64,000 nt of DNA from Amylostereum areolatum (lineage: Eukaryota > Basidiomycota > Agaricomycetes > Russulales > Stereaceae), in NCBI GenBank assembly GCA_012932865.1, contig SAXG01000089.1:62001-126000 (forward strand). Direction: 5' to 3'. A model generated the notes under the pieces. It had not been told where the DNA came from. It did no database searches and worked only from the letters and a program-made list of their open reading frames with translations. Position 1 is the stretch's first letter, and each line of letters begins with the position of its first letter. Of the stretch, positions 9,567-19,677 are shown one piece after another. A program made the position numbers and the translations under genes.

Positions 9567-12500
9567 CTAACGATTAAGGCGTGCAGGTTTCGGGGCACCC
9601 GGATGTTCACGGTGGAAGTCGTCAATGTGTTTCTTGGCATTCTGGAGATTGGTGAGAGGCTCCCAAGTATTGTCATTGTCTGGGTAGCCTTTCCATTTGA
9701 CGAGGTACTTGAAGCCGCAACCAACCTTCTTAGAGTCTATAATCTTTTCGACCTCATAGACTTCCTCTCCTTGGACTAACTCTGGCGGTGGAGGTGTAGG
9801 TGCTTTCTGATTGTCAAAGGCGGGACCGTTGTGTGGAGATAGGAGGGACTCGTTGAAGACCGGATGTTTTCGTGACCAGGATGTAGGGAGGCGAAGCTTG
9901 TAAGCCGATGCTCCGACTTTTCCAGGATTTCGAAAGGACCAAAGCGCTTGTCATCTAGCTTTTGCATAGGACGTGCCGTTTTGATTACAGTTTGGCCATC
10001 TCTGGTCTTGGCTTCCAGCCAGACGAAGTCGCCAATTTTGTAATCTATTGGTTCGTCCTTCTTGCGATCGTAAAAGCGCTTTTGATCGTCCTGTGCTGCC
10101 TTTAGCGCAGAGCGGGCTTCCTCATAGATGTCTCGCATGCGTTGTGCAAACTCGTTCGCCGATGGGTTGTCTGTTTCACGTCGAGGGTTTGTCCCCAGGT
10201 AGAGTTCCCGACCATAGTTGGCAAAGTTGGGAGACATCCCAATCGAACTATGGACCATGTTGTTGAGCGCAGTCATGGCAAGTGGGAGGTAACGTGTCCA
10301 ATTATCCTGTCGTTGATTGACGAAGATGCGAAGGTAGTTTTCCATGGTCATGTTGGAGCGTTCGGTCTGTCCAGTCCGTCTGAGGGTGATACGCCGTGGA
10401 CGGGTTCCCTTCAATGCCTAACAGTTGGAACAATGCCGTGGTGAATTTGGAGACAAACACGCTGCCACGGTCGCTGACGATCTTTCTAGGAATTCCATGA
10501 TGGGGGACCACCTCGCGTAGGTACTCGAAGGCGAGTTCGTCCTCCGTTAGGTCTTTGGTCGTGGCCCAGAATACAACCTGCTTGGTACCCATGCAGTTCA
10601 CATTGCAGATGGCGTCTTTTCCATCCGAGACTGGGAGCGGCATGACAAAGTCGATGGATACATGCTCCCAAGGCGCTTGTGGCGGGTCATGTGGGTGGAG
10701 TGGAGCGGCAATGCGATCATGTCTAATCTTGGTACGTTGGCAGGTCTCACATCCTTCAACATATTTCCGGACATCGTCTCTAATGGCAGGCCACCAGTAG
10801 TTGCGCGTGATGAGCTCATGGGTCTTGTATCGTCCTGGGTGACCGACAAGCGGGCCGTCATGATGAGCTTGGATGATGTCTGCACGGAGTCCTTTGTCTC
10901 TTGGGACATAGAGTCTGTGTTGCCAGGTGATCGTTCCATCTGCGTGTTCCAGCCATCCCTTCACTTTGAGTGCTAAGGCGCGTTCTACTGCATGGTCTCG
11001 GAGTAAGGTAGCCTCCTGAATCCGCTCAATGAAGACATTGTCAGGTCCATTGGTTATAATTCCTGCATGGTTGAGGGCGCGAAAGAGTTCTGGTTTCAGG
11101 AGGACAATGTTTTCATTGTCTTTCTCCCCCTTCTCAAGGCCCGCTAGTCGGGAAATAGCATCGGGTTTACCCATTGTTTTGCCAGGCTTGTGGAGTAGCG
11201 TACAATGATACTCTTGTAGCTCCGTTAACCATCGTGCTTGTCTCCGATTTAGCTTCTGCGCCTTGCGGAAGTACGTGAGATTGCGATGATCCGACCAGAT
11301 TTCAAACTCCTGTCGTGCCCCCATGAGGTATTGTCTCCATTCCTCTAGCGCCGTCATGATAGCCAGTAATTCCTTGTCATAAATCTCATAGTTCCTCTCA
11401 GCTTCGCTGAGGGACTTTGAGAGGAAGGCGACCGGGTGCCATTTGCCATTGTCCTGTTGTTGCGAAAGTACCGCGCCCGTGGCATAGTCAGAGGAGTCCG
11501 CCTCGACACGGAACTGTCCATCGTCTGTAGGGATTGCTAGAACTGGCTGCGATGTTATACGTCGCTTGAGTTCCTCAAAAGCCTCCTGCTGTGGGGTGTC
11601 CCAGACCCATTCCGTCTTCCCAGTGAGTTTAGTCATTGGGTGAGCAATGCCACTGAAGTCCTTGATAAAGCGACGGTAGAAGTTGCAAAAGCCCAAAAAT
11701 GATTGAAGTTGTTTCTTCGTTTTGGGGGCTGGCCAATTGGTGATTGCCGCGACCTTTGCTGGATCCATGCGAACCCTTCCTCCGCCGACAATCATGCCCA
11801 GGTATTCGATTTCTGCCTTCTCAAACTCGCACTTTTCTGGCTTCAGATAGAGTTTGTTTTCTCGCAGGATCCGAAGGACCTCCTTGACTATTCGACGATG
11901 TTCTTCTAGCGTATGTGTGAAGATGAGGATGTCGTCCAAATAGACGACCACGACTCCTTGGTGGATCAAGTCTTTGAACAGGTCATTCATCATGGCTTGG
12001 AACGTAGACGGGGAGTTGGTGAGTCCAAAGAACATGACCGTAGGCTCGTAGAGACCTTTGTTCGTGCGGAATGCAGCTTTCCACTCGTCCCCTTCTTTAA
12101 TCCGAACATTGTTGTACCCCCATCGGACATCGAGCTTGGTAAAGTGCCGTGCTCCTTTAAGTTTGTCAACCAACTCTTGGATGAGCGGGAGCGGGTAACG
12201 GTTCTTTATTGTCATCTCATTGAGCTTTCGATAGTCCTGCACAGGACGTAGCGAGCCGTCTTTTTTCTTGATGAAGAAGAATGGGGAGGCCATGGGTGAT
12301 TTGGACGGTTGGATCCGGCCAGATCTCAGGTTCTCTTCCAGAAAGGCGTCCAGTTGCTTCTGCTCGTCCAATGTGAGGGGGTAAACTTTGCAATCAACCG
12401 GTTTGAAGTTAGGAGTGAGCTCAATGGCGTGGTCCCATGGGCGTCGCTCAGGGAGCTTGTCGAAGTCGTCTTTGTCAAAGATGTCCTTGAATTCGTGGTA

Positions 12501-13674
12501 CACCGTTGGGACTCGCTCAGAGAAGGTCTGTTCCTTTTTCTTAGCGTGCTCTTCAATTGCAATGTCCGATGCATGGGTCCGGATGTGGTATGTCGCTTTG
12601 TAGCCATCCCAGTCGAAAGCAAACAGCTGCTCGTCCTTTTCCATGTGGACTGGCTCTTCCTCCTCCTCTTCATCCTCATCGATATTGAGGAGGGGAGGGG
12701 GACGAGAGCAGCTGATAGGGCATCGGTCAAATTCAATTGACCCGGATTTCCAGTCGATGTGAGGGTTGTGCTTCTTTAGCCACTCATGTCCAATGAAAAG
12801 GTCCGTATCTCCTAGATTGGAGACCGCCAGGTCAATGTTTTCTTCATGGTCTTGAATATTTAGGCGAAGTGTGACATATTCCGTGAATGGGACCTCCTGT
12901 GTTGAGAGTGCCGTCTGCATTTCGTACTGGGATTGGGCGAGCAGTCCGTCGCGTGGGGATGTGATTTTCCTGCACAAACTTCGTGTTGATACACGAGCCA
13001 GTGCAACCACTGTCCAGGAGTGCGAGAGCTTTGACAATGCGTTTGGAATCTACCACCAGTTGTGTGGGAATGACCGTTTGTTCCTTGGCGCTGGCGGAGC
13101 GTATGAACTGCATAGGAGTGGCGAGCTCTAGTAGAGCTTGACATGCTAACTCGTCTCCCATGCCAGTTATTTCCTTGATGGCTTCATAAGTAGCCTCGTC
13201 ACGGCGTCGGTGGTGTGTCCAGATGCGAAGGATTGCAATCGCACTTTCGGGTTTGTCTTCCCTTAAGCGACGAAGCGTCCATTGAGCCGTTCCAGGTGCC
13301 ATATAACATGATTTGGGCGCCGTGCCCCTTCCATCGCACGGCGTTGTCCCTGACTTCACAGGGTCCATATCCAAAACCGAGTCCGTATCCAAAGCCGTAT
13401 CCAAAACTGAAGCCGAAACCGAAGCCATATCCAAAGCCGAAGGCTCACAAATCGAGGCCTGAGTATCTAAAATAACAACGGGACGCGTGCCCGTACCGAT
13501 AGAGTCCGTAAGAGAAGTCATAATGGGGATATCCCCCGTAGTAGTACAGTCCGAATCAACAATGCGCATATGTAAACGAGAACCAGGCCACCGAGGCGCC
13601 ACAAAACCAGACGAGCGAGAAACAGAAACTTGGGCTTCAGATGCCGTGTACATCGTCAGCCCCCTCAAAAACCC
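9567..13674 (-). pseudogene. Pol of element B: protease, RT, RNase H, integrase, chromodomain; three frameshifts
   Basis: Read right to left, pol starts in the -1 frame at the gag end (13668-13674). It carries an unusual linker whose Asp/Ser repeats come from a tandem repeat near 13370-13440, then an aspartic protease (LLDSGCTGS), reverse transcriptase (VVYLDDILIF), RNase H (VEADSSDYATG), an HHCC zinc-binding module, integrase core (SDRGSVF, TAYHPQTD) and a chromodomain (YLVKWKGYPDNDNTW). Frame breaks lie near 12893 (extra base after the protease), 10373 (extra base in the HPQTDGQTER motif) and 9925 (missing base before the chromodomain). The last reading frame ends at TAG, 9567-9569. The enzyme set copies RNA to cDNA and integrates it. 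With three breaks this copy cannot make a full product unless they are assembly errors. Confidence 0.88.
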
Positions 13675-14921
13675 TCCTTCTTCTCCTCCACCTTCGGCTG
13701 AGCTTGAAGCGCGTCCATCACGCTTTTCCGATCTTCGGCCGACAGGCTCCTAGCCCAGGCAGTGGGTGTCTCGAACGTCTGTGCTCGAGCCTCCCGCTTT
13801 GGTGGTTCCGTGTACCGGTCCCTCCCCCACATGTCTCGGATGTTCTTCACGTCCACCCTGCAGTCCCGCACCTGGTGGCCATTCTGTCCGCAGCGGAAGC
13901 ATCGCCCCTTGATGTCGACACGGTTGACGTCCATCGGCTGACCTTTGCCACCGTGCACCGTGCCGGTTCCATCGCGGCGCCATGGGACCTGCCCCCCTTG
14001 TTGCCCATTGGACGATCCTTGTCCTTTGGGTTTTTGGTTCTGCACGGGTCCACTGCGCTGGGTCTTAAGGTCCTCCCGCTCCTGTCGCAGACCGTCGATC
14101 AGGATGATGCGCTCTTTGAGGTCCTCATATTTCTGAGGAACGTGACCGCTGTCGTAGATGGAGTCGATGGTCCGATAGTAGACGTTGTGTTTGAGCAGCT
14201 GCATGAGGTGGATAGGGTCCTGCGCCGTGGAGTATCCTGCCTTTCTTGCGAGTTGCTCGAACTTGGCGAAGTATTCATGGGCAGTGGTACCCTTCGTCTG
14301 TTTGAACCCGTCCAGTTCGACTGCGGCACGGTGCTGCTCATTGACGTCGGTGAAGGCCCCTTTGAGTGCTTTGTGGAAGTCCACCCAGGCGACCATGGCT
14401 CCATTGGCCAAGTGTGCATCCTCATACTCGGCCTTCCAGGTGCGTGCTGCCTCCCCCGTCATGTAGGTGAGAATGAAGAGGACTTTGTCCTTGTCCGTCA
14501 CGAGGTCATCCTCAGCAGCTCGCATGTATTCCTCGCACGACCGCATCCAGTCATTGAAGTCCTCTCGTTTCCCAGAGAAGCCTTCAGGAGTTTTCGCGTG
14601 GACTTTCTTTCGGGGGGGTCTGACGGCGGCGGCGGCTGGGGCACTAACAGTGACCGCAGGGGGGTTGACGGTGATGGGGGGGGCCGTGACGTTGACGGTG
14701 GGGGGTGGCAGGTTGAGGGCAGCAACAAGCACGGCAGGGATGGCGACCCATTGGCCATTTACTTCCATGAGCCAGGCATCGTCGGTGCCGTTATTCATGT
14801 GTTGGATGGGAGAGCCAGTTTGGCCGATGACAATGTTCCATGTTCCACCGATTTCGGTGCAGTTGGCAAGTTCGGTGGGGAGAGGGGGTTGGGGGTCGGT
14901 GCGGATCCACTGGGCAGCCAT
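13665..14921 (-). CDS. Gag of element B
   Basis: This 418-codon frame from ATG 14921 encodes the structural protein of the virus-like particle. The middle has the Ty3-type capsid fold region (FSGKREDFNDWMRSCEEYM, WKAEYEDAH, YFAKFEQLARKAGY). Near the C-terminus is one CCHC zinc knuckle, CFRCGQNGHQVRDC, for RNA packaging. It is intact. The same frame is open for another 102 codons upstream to a TAA at 15228-15230 with no ATG in between, and that extension has a WYF-(x)n-DF motif also seen upstream of family-1 gag, so the real product may be longer. Confidence 0.9.
   Translation of the reverse strand: MAAQWIRTDPQPPLPTELANCTEIGGTWNIVIGQTGSPIQHMNNGTDDAWLMEVNGQWVAIPAVLVAALNLPPPTVNVTAPPITVNPPAVTVSAPAAAAVRPPRKKVHAKTPEGFSGKREDFNDWMRSCEEYMRAAEDDLVTDKDKVLFILTYMTGEAARTWKAEYEDAHLANGAMVAWVDFHKALKGAFTDVNEQHRAAVELDGFKQTKGTTAHEYFAKFEQLARKAGYSTAQDPIHLMQLLKHNVYYRTIDSIYDSGHVPQKYEDLKERIILIDGLRQEREDLKTQRSGPVQNQKPKGQGSSNGQQGGQVPWRRDGTGTVHGGKGQPMDVNRVDIKGRCFRCGQNGHQVRDCRVDVKNIRDMWGRDRYTEPPKREARAQTFETPTAWARSLSAEDRKSVMDALQAQPKVEEKKEGF
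13668..13674 (-). other. Predicted -1 ribosomal frameshift site, element B
   Basis: The gag frame reads G GGT TTT TGA. The heptamer GGGTTTT fits the X XXY YYZ slippery rule, and the pol frame continues from it in -1. Similar sites occur at every gag/pol junction in the window (23255, 42884, 46145 and 50319). Confidence 0.65.
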
Positions 14922-15227
14922 GATTGGTTCGTCGAGGTCGGAGAAGTCTTCGTCGGTGACAGGCGGTAGGGCGGAGGCGGCGATGAGGTTGAAGTCGGCT
15001 TCAGTGAGGTCGTCTTGGCTTTCGTTGGCGAAGTACCAACTGATGCCACTTGTTTGGGTTGCTACGAAGGCGACTTCGATAGTGGTGTCTCCGAGTTGGA
15101 CAAAGAAGTCGTTTCCTCGTTCAGTGAAGCCTAGAGGGAGGGGATATATGTAGCAGTTTTCGTCCTCAACGTCGGTGTCGGAGTCAGAACTGGAGTCGGA
15201 GCCGTTGAGTCCGAACGAGGGAATTGT

Positions 15228-15560
15228 TTATAAGTGGGTGAGGTCGATGACCTCTGGCTGGGTGAGGTCGATGACCTCTGGCTCTGGTGTGGGGCTGGGG
15301 GTGTTGCCTGGTGTAAGGAGGCGGTGGGTGTGTCGAGTGTCTACTGGTATTTTCTCGTTGGGCGCGTAGAAGGATTTTGGGGGTTGCTCGAGTTTGTAGC
15401 GGTAGGTGACGTATGGGCAGGAGTAGACGTAGAGGTTTCCGTTTCCTTGTTCGCTTATTTTGAGGCGATAGAAGTGGATGTCTATGATGGAGTCTTCAAG
15501 TTCTTCTACACCGAGGGCGACCTTTCCAATTGTGCCAGGCCCAAGGGTCTTTAGATTCAT
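15228..15560 (-). CDS. Leader ORF of element B with tandem EVIDLT motifs
   Basis: This 110-codon frame starts at ATG 15560 and ends at TAA 15228-15230, exactly in phase with gag 102 codons further on. It ends in two copies of EVIDLT made by a 24 bp tandem repeat (about 15231-15290). VIDLT is the core of known SUMO-interaction motifs. Its middle (NLYVYSCPYVTYRYK) resembles in position the leader ORF of family 1. Upstream, 15561-15837 holds a further open stretch in another frame, so the ORF may once have been longer. Function unknown. Confidence 0.4.
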   Translation of the reverse strand: MNLKTLGPGTIGKVALGVEELEDSIIDIHFYRLKISEQGNGNLYVYSCPYVTYRYKLEQPPKSFYAPNEKIPVDTRHTHRLLTPGNTPSPTPEPEVIDLTQPEVIDLTHL

Positions 15561-16098
15561 TGATGAGGGAGATGATAGCGTCGTGGCTGATGGGGATGAA
15601 TTCTTGTACTTGCGAGCGCCAATCTTCCATGCACGAGCCCCCAGTCGAAATGGTTACTCTGTGCGGCAAGGGAAGATTTTGTCGAGGGAAGGTGGTTCTG
15701 TTATGAGATCGCAAGACGGTCTGCCTCAGTCTTCTCGACCTGTTGGCTGTCTCTTCGTCTAGGGGACACGAGCCCAAAGACTTCCTAAACCGCTTTCCTT
15801 TCGCCGCTTTTACTCGTTTCCTACACCAAAGGTGCACCTTCTACTGTCACCTCTGAGCTTTCAACTCCTGGTATTGGAGAGTCTCGAGTAGGTGTAACGT
15901 TTCGAGGAAACGTCAAGCCGGCACCGGTATACGTGCGCATGACCACAATGTCAGGGTAACGAGTCGCGTACTCTGGGGGCAACGGTCTAGGGCGGCACGG
16001 GGGAAGAACAAGGTCAGTACCAGACGGGTACTACTACTACGCTACAGTACGTAGGGACGGTCGTAGGGTGGTGCAAGAGTAAACAGATCTCGAGCTTA

Positions 16099-16555
16099 TG
16101 TCAGCAACGACTAGTGCGACAGCACCAAGTTACGACAAAGCTGACAGAGGAAGAGGACGATAGAGGGGAGCCGATCAGACACAGCGACAGACAAGGGAAA
16201 GCAAGCAAAGTCGGTAGAATTGACTAGCTCGAGATAAGGAATATGTACAGCGAGAGCGAGCCTTATATACACAAGAGGAGAGAGACTTAGGTAAGCAACC
16301 AATACACGGCGATCAGTAAGCAGACCAAGTATAAGTAAGCAGTCGTATGTAAAAGAGCACAGCATGAGTCAGTATCGTACAGCATGAGTCAAGAGAAAGG
16401 AGTCAGACCCGGACCGAGATGAGTCACGTGGGTCCGGGCGGGATATAGATGAGCCGGGTCCGGGCCAAGGTGGAGCCGGACCGGTGATAAGTCGATAAGT
16501 CCTAAAGCGTGTAACCGATGTAAAGTAAAAAGAAAATTATAGACCGTTCATGACA
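16099..16555 (-). repeat. 5' LTR of element B
   Basis: This 457 bp LTR carries a TATATAA box (16269-16263 on the minus strand) and, 34 nt downstream, ATCTCGAGCT (16235-16226). The complementary sequence occurs at 16096-16087, starting 2 nt past the LTR end, which fits a self-priming primer-binding site. Confidence 0.92.
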
Positions 16556-16921
16556 CTTCAACTCCCAAAGACGTGGAGACGTAAACACCCGGTGTTCAAC
16601 GAATCCCTCTTATCCCCGCACAACGGTCCTGCCTTCGACCAACAGAAAAAAGCACCACCTCCGCCCCCTGACCTTATCCAAGGAGAAGAATTCTACGAAG
16701 TAGAATCCATCATCGACGTCCGTAGAAAGTCGAAACGCCTCGAATTCCTGGTCCATTGGAAAGGGTACGATCAAAGTGAAGATACCTGGGAACCAAAGAC
16801 AAATCTGGGGAAAGCCAAGAAACCCCTAGACGACTTTTACCGCCGCCACCCCACCGCCTTAAGACTGCTCAAATGGCTCCTCATACGCCAATTACGATCG
16901 AAGCCAACCATGCGATCATGA
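16556..16921 (+). pseudogene. Integrase tail and chromodomain fragment of element C
   Basis: The frame is cut at its 5' end by the LTR at 16555. It encodes the end of a Ty3/gypsy integrase (QLPKTWRRKHPVFNESLL) and a chromodomain (FLVHWKGYDQSEDTWEP). It is a homologue of the element B C-terminus but clearly diverged, and it lies on the opposite strand. The rest of this pol is absent from the window. Confidence 0.85.
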
Positions 16922-17013
16922 AGGCTGCCCATGAGCGTCTGGACAAACATCTTGTGTGCCGAAGGGTTTATCATCGGGATTCAACGAGGACGTTGAATCT
17001 AACGGGAAGGTGA

Positions 17014-17506
17014 TGTCATGAACGTTACCATTCCGGACATCTCGGACACCTCGGGGACCTCGGGGATAATATCCCAATTCATTTTTATTTTCACTTCTAT
17101 CTGACTACTCATCACTTAGTAACACTCCGTCACTCCGGTGGAGACTCGGCTTATCCTTGCTCCTTCCTGACGTCATGACTCCAGGCTCGTCTTATCATCG
17201 CTTCCTTTAACTCCACATGACATCATAATGCTGCGCATGACATCATGCCGCTCCGGACCCAGCTCATCCTTATTGTCTCGCTTACTGATCCTGCTGCGCA
17301 TGTATCTATACTTAGCTCTGCTTACTGACCGCCGTGTGTCGTAGCTTACTAAGTGACTCTGCCTCGTAGTATATAAGGGCTCCGTCCCTCCTGTACATAT
17401 TCCCCATCTCGACCTAGTCAATACTACCGACCTTATCCCCCATCGTCCCTCTTCACTTGTGTCACACGTCGTCGCCTAGTGCTCGTCACTAAGGCCGTTG
17501 CTGACA
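17014..17506 (+). repeat. 3' LTR of element C
   Basis: Starts TGTCATGAACG after the purine tract GGGAAGGTGA and ends GTTGCTGACA (493 bp). Ends, TATATAAGGGC box and the ATCTCGACCT stretch 36 nt after it resemble the element B LTR. The bases 16922-17013 between chromodomain and LTR hold no gene. Confidence 0.85.
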
Positions 17507-17516
17507 GAGGGGGAGT

Positions 17517-17939
17517 TGTCAGAAACGCAGTTTATGAGACCGATGGAACCGCCTAAGTCGCGACGATGGGAGGAGCAAGAGAGAACAGGTGGATTCGAGA
17601 GTGTCAGGCCTAGGGTAGTGCAACGTGCGCTACAGTACCGTATGACGAGATGGACAGTCTAGGGAAAAGGGAAGAGAAACACTGTCCTTATATACAAGTG
17701 GGAACGATGGTGCGATGCAATGCAATAGTGGTGCGAGCGGGGGGAACAATAAGAAAGGAGTCATGGGGCGGAGGACGAAGGTCCGTAGCAATGATGTCAT
17801 AGATAAGGATGCGGAACCCCGCTCGGAAGTCCGGGCAATGACGTCGTTGAAGCATGTGATGCAAGGGAAAGTCATGTGCCGTGACGCGTCGCGTGTACGA
17901 GGTCTGCAAACAAAGAGAGAAATGGAGCGATCCGTGACA
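17517..17939 (-). repeat. 3' LTR of element D
   Basis: Reads TGTCAGAAACG to GATCCGTGACA on the + strand, 423 bp, preceded by GGAGT and followed by the purine tract complement (TTA plus seven C). Confidence 0.95.
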
Positions 17940-18387
17940 TTACCCCCCCTTTAAGACGTGCTTTCGCCTGGAGCGCGATGTCATCTGCAAGGGTGGAAGC
18001 GAGAAAATCGTCAAAGGAGATGCCGAGGGAACGCACAGGGCAGGGCGCATTTGGATGGCGTTTGTGGAAGGCGTCGATCATGTCGGTGACCTTTGAGAGT
18101 GAGGAGCGAGGGAGCCAGGTATTCTCGGAGTCAGGATAGCCTGCCCACTTGACGAGGTATTGTATGCCTTTCTTGTTGCGGGTCGGCTTCGAGTCAATGA
18201 TGTCTTCAACGTCATATTCTTCTTCGTCATCAACGAGGTCAGGCGGTGGTTGTTCATAGTTTGGACCATGTGCCGTTGTCTCCTTGTACGCGGTGAGCAG
18301 CGAAGCATGGAAGACTGGGTGGATTCTCCACGTCTTCGGCAGCTTCAGGCGGTAGTTCACTGGGCTAATGACGTCAATGATCTCGAA

Positions 18388-19677
18388 CATCAGCAAAACA
18401 CCATTTGCTGGAGCTAACCTTGGGCTTGAGAAGTCAGCTTGGACTTGGGGGATCTGGCTTGGAAATAGCTTGTGACCTTGCATTATTTTGTGGTCCTTGG
18501 GAAAGACCTTTCATTTGTATGTATTTACTTTGAAGCTTTCATTTTTCGAGTATAGCTTGGGGGTTTCCGACAAAATGGACTTAGCACATTTCGAGTGCTG
18601 TCTAGTCATGTGATTGATGTTCGACTTCTTCAGCGCTTGTCGCCACGTCACTCACTCTCTCTCAACTACCACTACCATCCTCTCCCGTCGTCGTCGCCAC
18701 TCCCGTCGTCGTCGCCACCCACGTCACCCTTGCCGCCCACGCTGCTCTCGCTGCCTCGCCGCTCACGCCGCTCCCGTCGCGCCCATCGCCCTCGTCAACC
18801 ACGTCGCCCTCGTCAACCGTGCCGCCCTCGTCAACCGCGCCGCCCTCGTCACCCACGCCGCCCTCGTCACCCGCACCACCTTCGTCAACCGCGTCGCCTT
18901 CGTCAACCGCGTCGCCCTCGTCACCTGCACCACCTTCGTCAACCACGTCGCCCTCATCAACCGCGTCCCTCGTCACCCGCGCCGCCCTCGTCATCCGCAC
19001 CACCTTCGTCAACCGCGTCGCCCTCGTCACCCCCGCCGCCCTCGTCACCTGCACCACCTTCGTCACCCGTGCCGCCTTCATCACCCGCGCCGCCTTCGTC
19101 ACCCACGCCACCCTTGTCACCCGCGCCACCCTCGTTGTCCTCTTCACCCGCTCGCCGCGCCCATCGCCATTCCCGTCGCCCGCATCTCCTCGTTGCCCAC
19201 GTCGGCCACTGCGATGTCGCGTGGCTACGCCCGTCGCCTCCGTCTCGTCGCTCTGGCCGTTCCCTCGCACCCGACGTCTGTCTCGTCCGTCTCGTCCGTC
19301 TCGTCTACCACACGCCTCCCACACACCTATCCATTCCTATGTGTTTAGTCATGCATGTATCCAGTAGTACAATAATAAATATGCTTTTATTGATTCTAAA
19401 TGCAATGATATGGGATAAAATCAGTTCTTGATCAACCCTTGAACCTTTGCTTATGGTACTTGGGGGTACTGGTCAAGATCCTTTGAGGATATGAGCCTGG
19501 CTGGGGGCTTCTGGGTGATGTACTTGAGGGGTCTTGGGAGCCTTTCCAAGATGTCTCAGACCTTGGGCCAGTAAGTGACCTAGCTTTTCCAAGGACAAAA
19601 TCCTTGGGACCTTGGGCCCTTGAGGGACTTGCCCAAGGCCCCAAGGTCACCCCCAAGTAAGTGGTGTTTTGCTGATG
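18388..19677. mobile_element. Non-autonomous Plavaka-like DNA transposon, 1290 bp, TSD AA
   Basis: Terminal inverted repeats begin CATCAGCAAAACACCA on both ends. Removing it, together with one copy of the dinucleotide AA (18386-18387 / 19678-19679), restores the element D sequence found in element G. The first nine bases, CATCAGCAA, are the same as the ends of the Plavaka transposon at 31478-38240, which suggests the same transposase can act on both. It encodes no transposase; its centre is an 18 bp minisatellite. Confidence 0.82.
18783..19140. repeat. 18 bp GC-rich minisatellite
   Basis: About twenty degenerate copies of an 18 bp unit of the type GCCGCCCTCGTCAACCGC. Because the unit is a multiple of three and stop-poor, several frames are open on both strands; these are not treated as genes. 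Confidence 0.85.

Larger units (their letters stand above)
9042..16555 (-). mobile_element. Ty3/gypsy chromovirus, family 2 (element B)
   Basis: This is a 7.5 kb element with LTRs at 9042-9499 (3') and 16099-16555 (5'), gag, and a pol of protease, reverse transcriptase, RNase H, integrase and chromodomain order. The purine tract AAGGAAGGGGTGA borders the 3' LTR. The LTRs differ at roughly ten positions, and pol has three frameshifts, so this copy is probably not autonomous. The flanks GCCTG and CTTCA do not match. The left flank is a host-like gene and the right flank is the integrase of another element, so the copy is probably a product of recombination between two insertions. Confidence 0.9.

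Noticed and set aside
18595..19431. Long Pro/Arg- or Ser/Pro-rich ORFs in several frames
   Set aside because: They are produced by the 18 bp minisatellite inside the non-autonomous element; all frames are open and none has a start context or domain.
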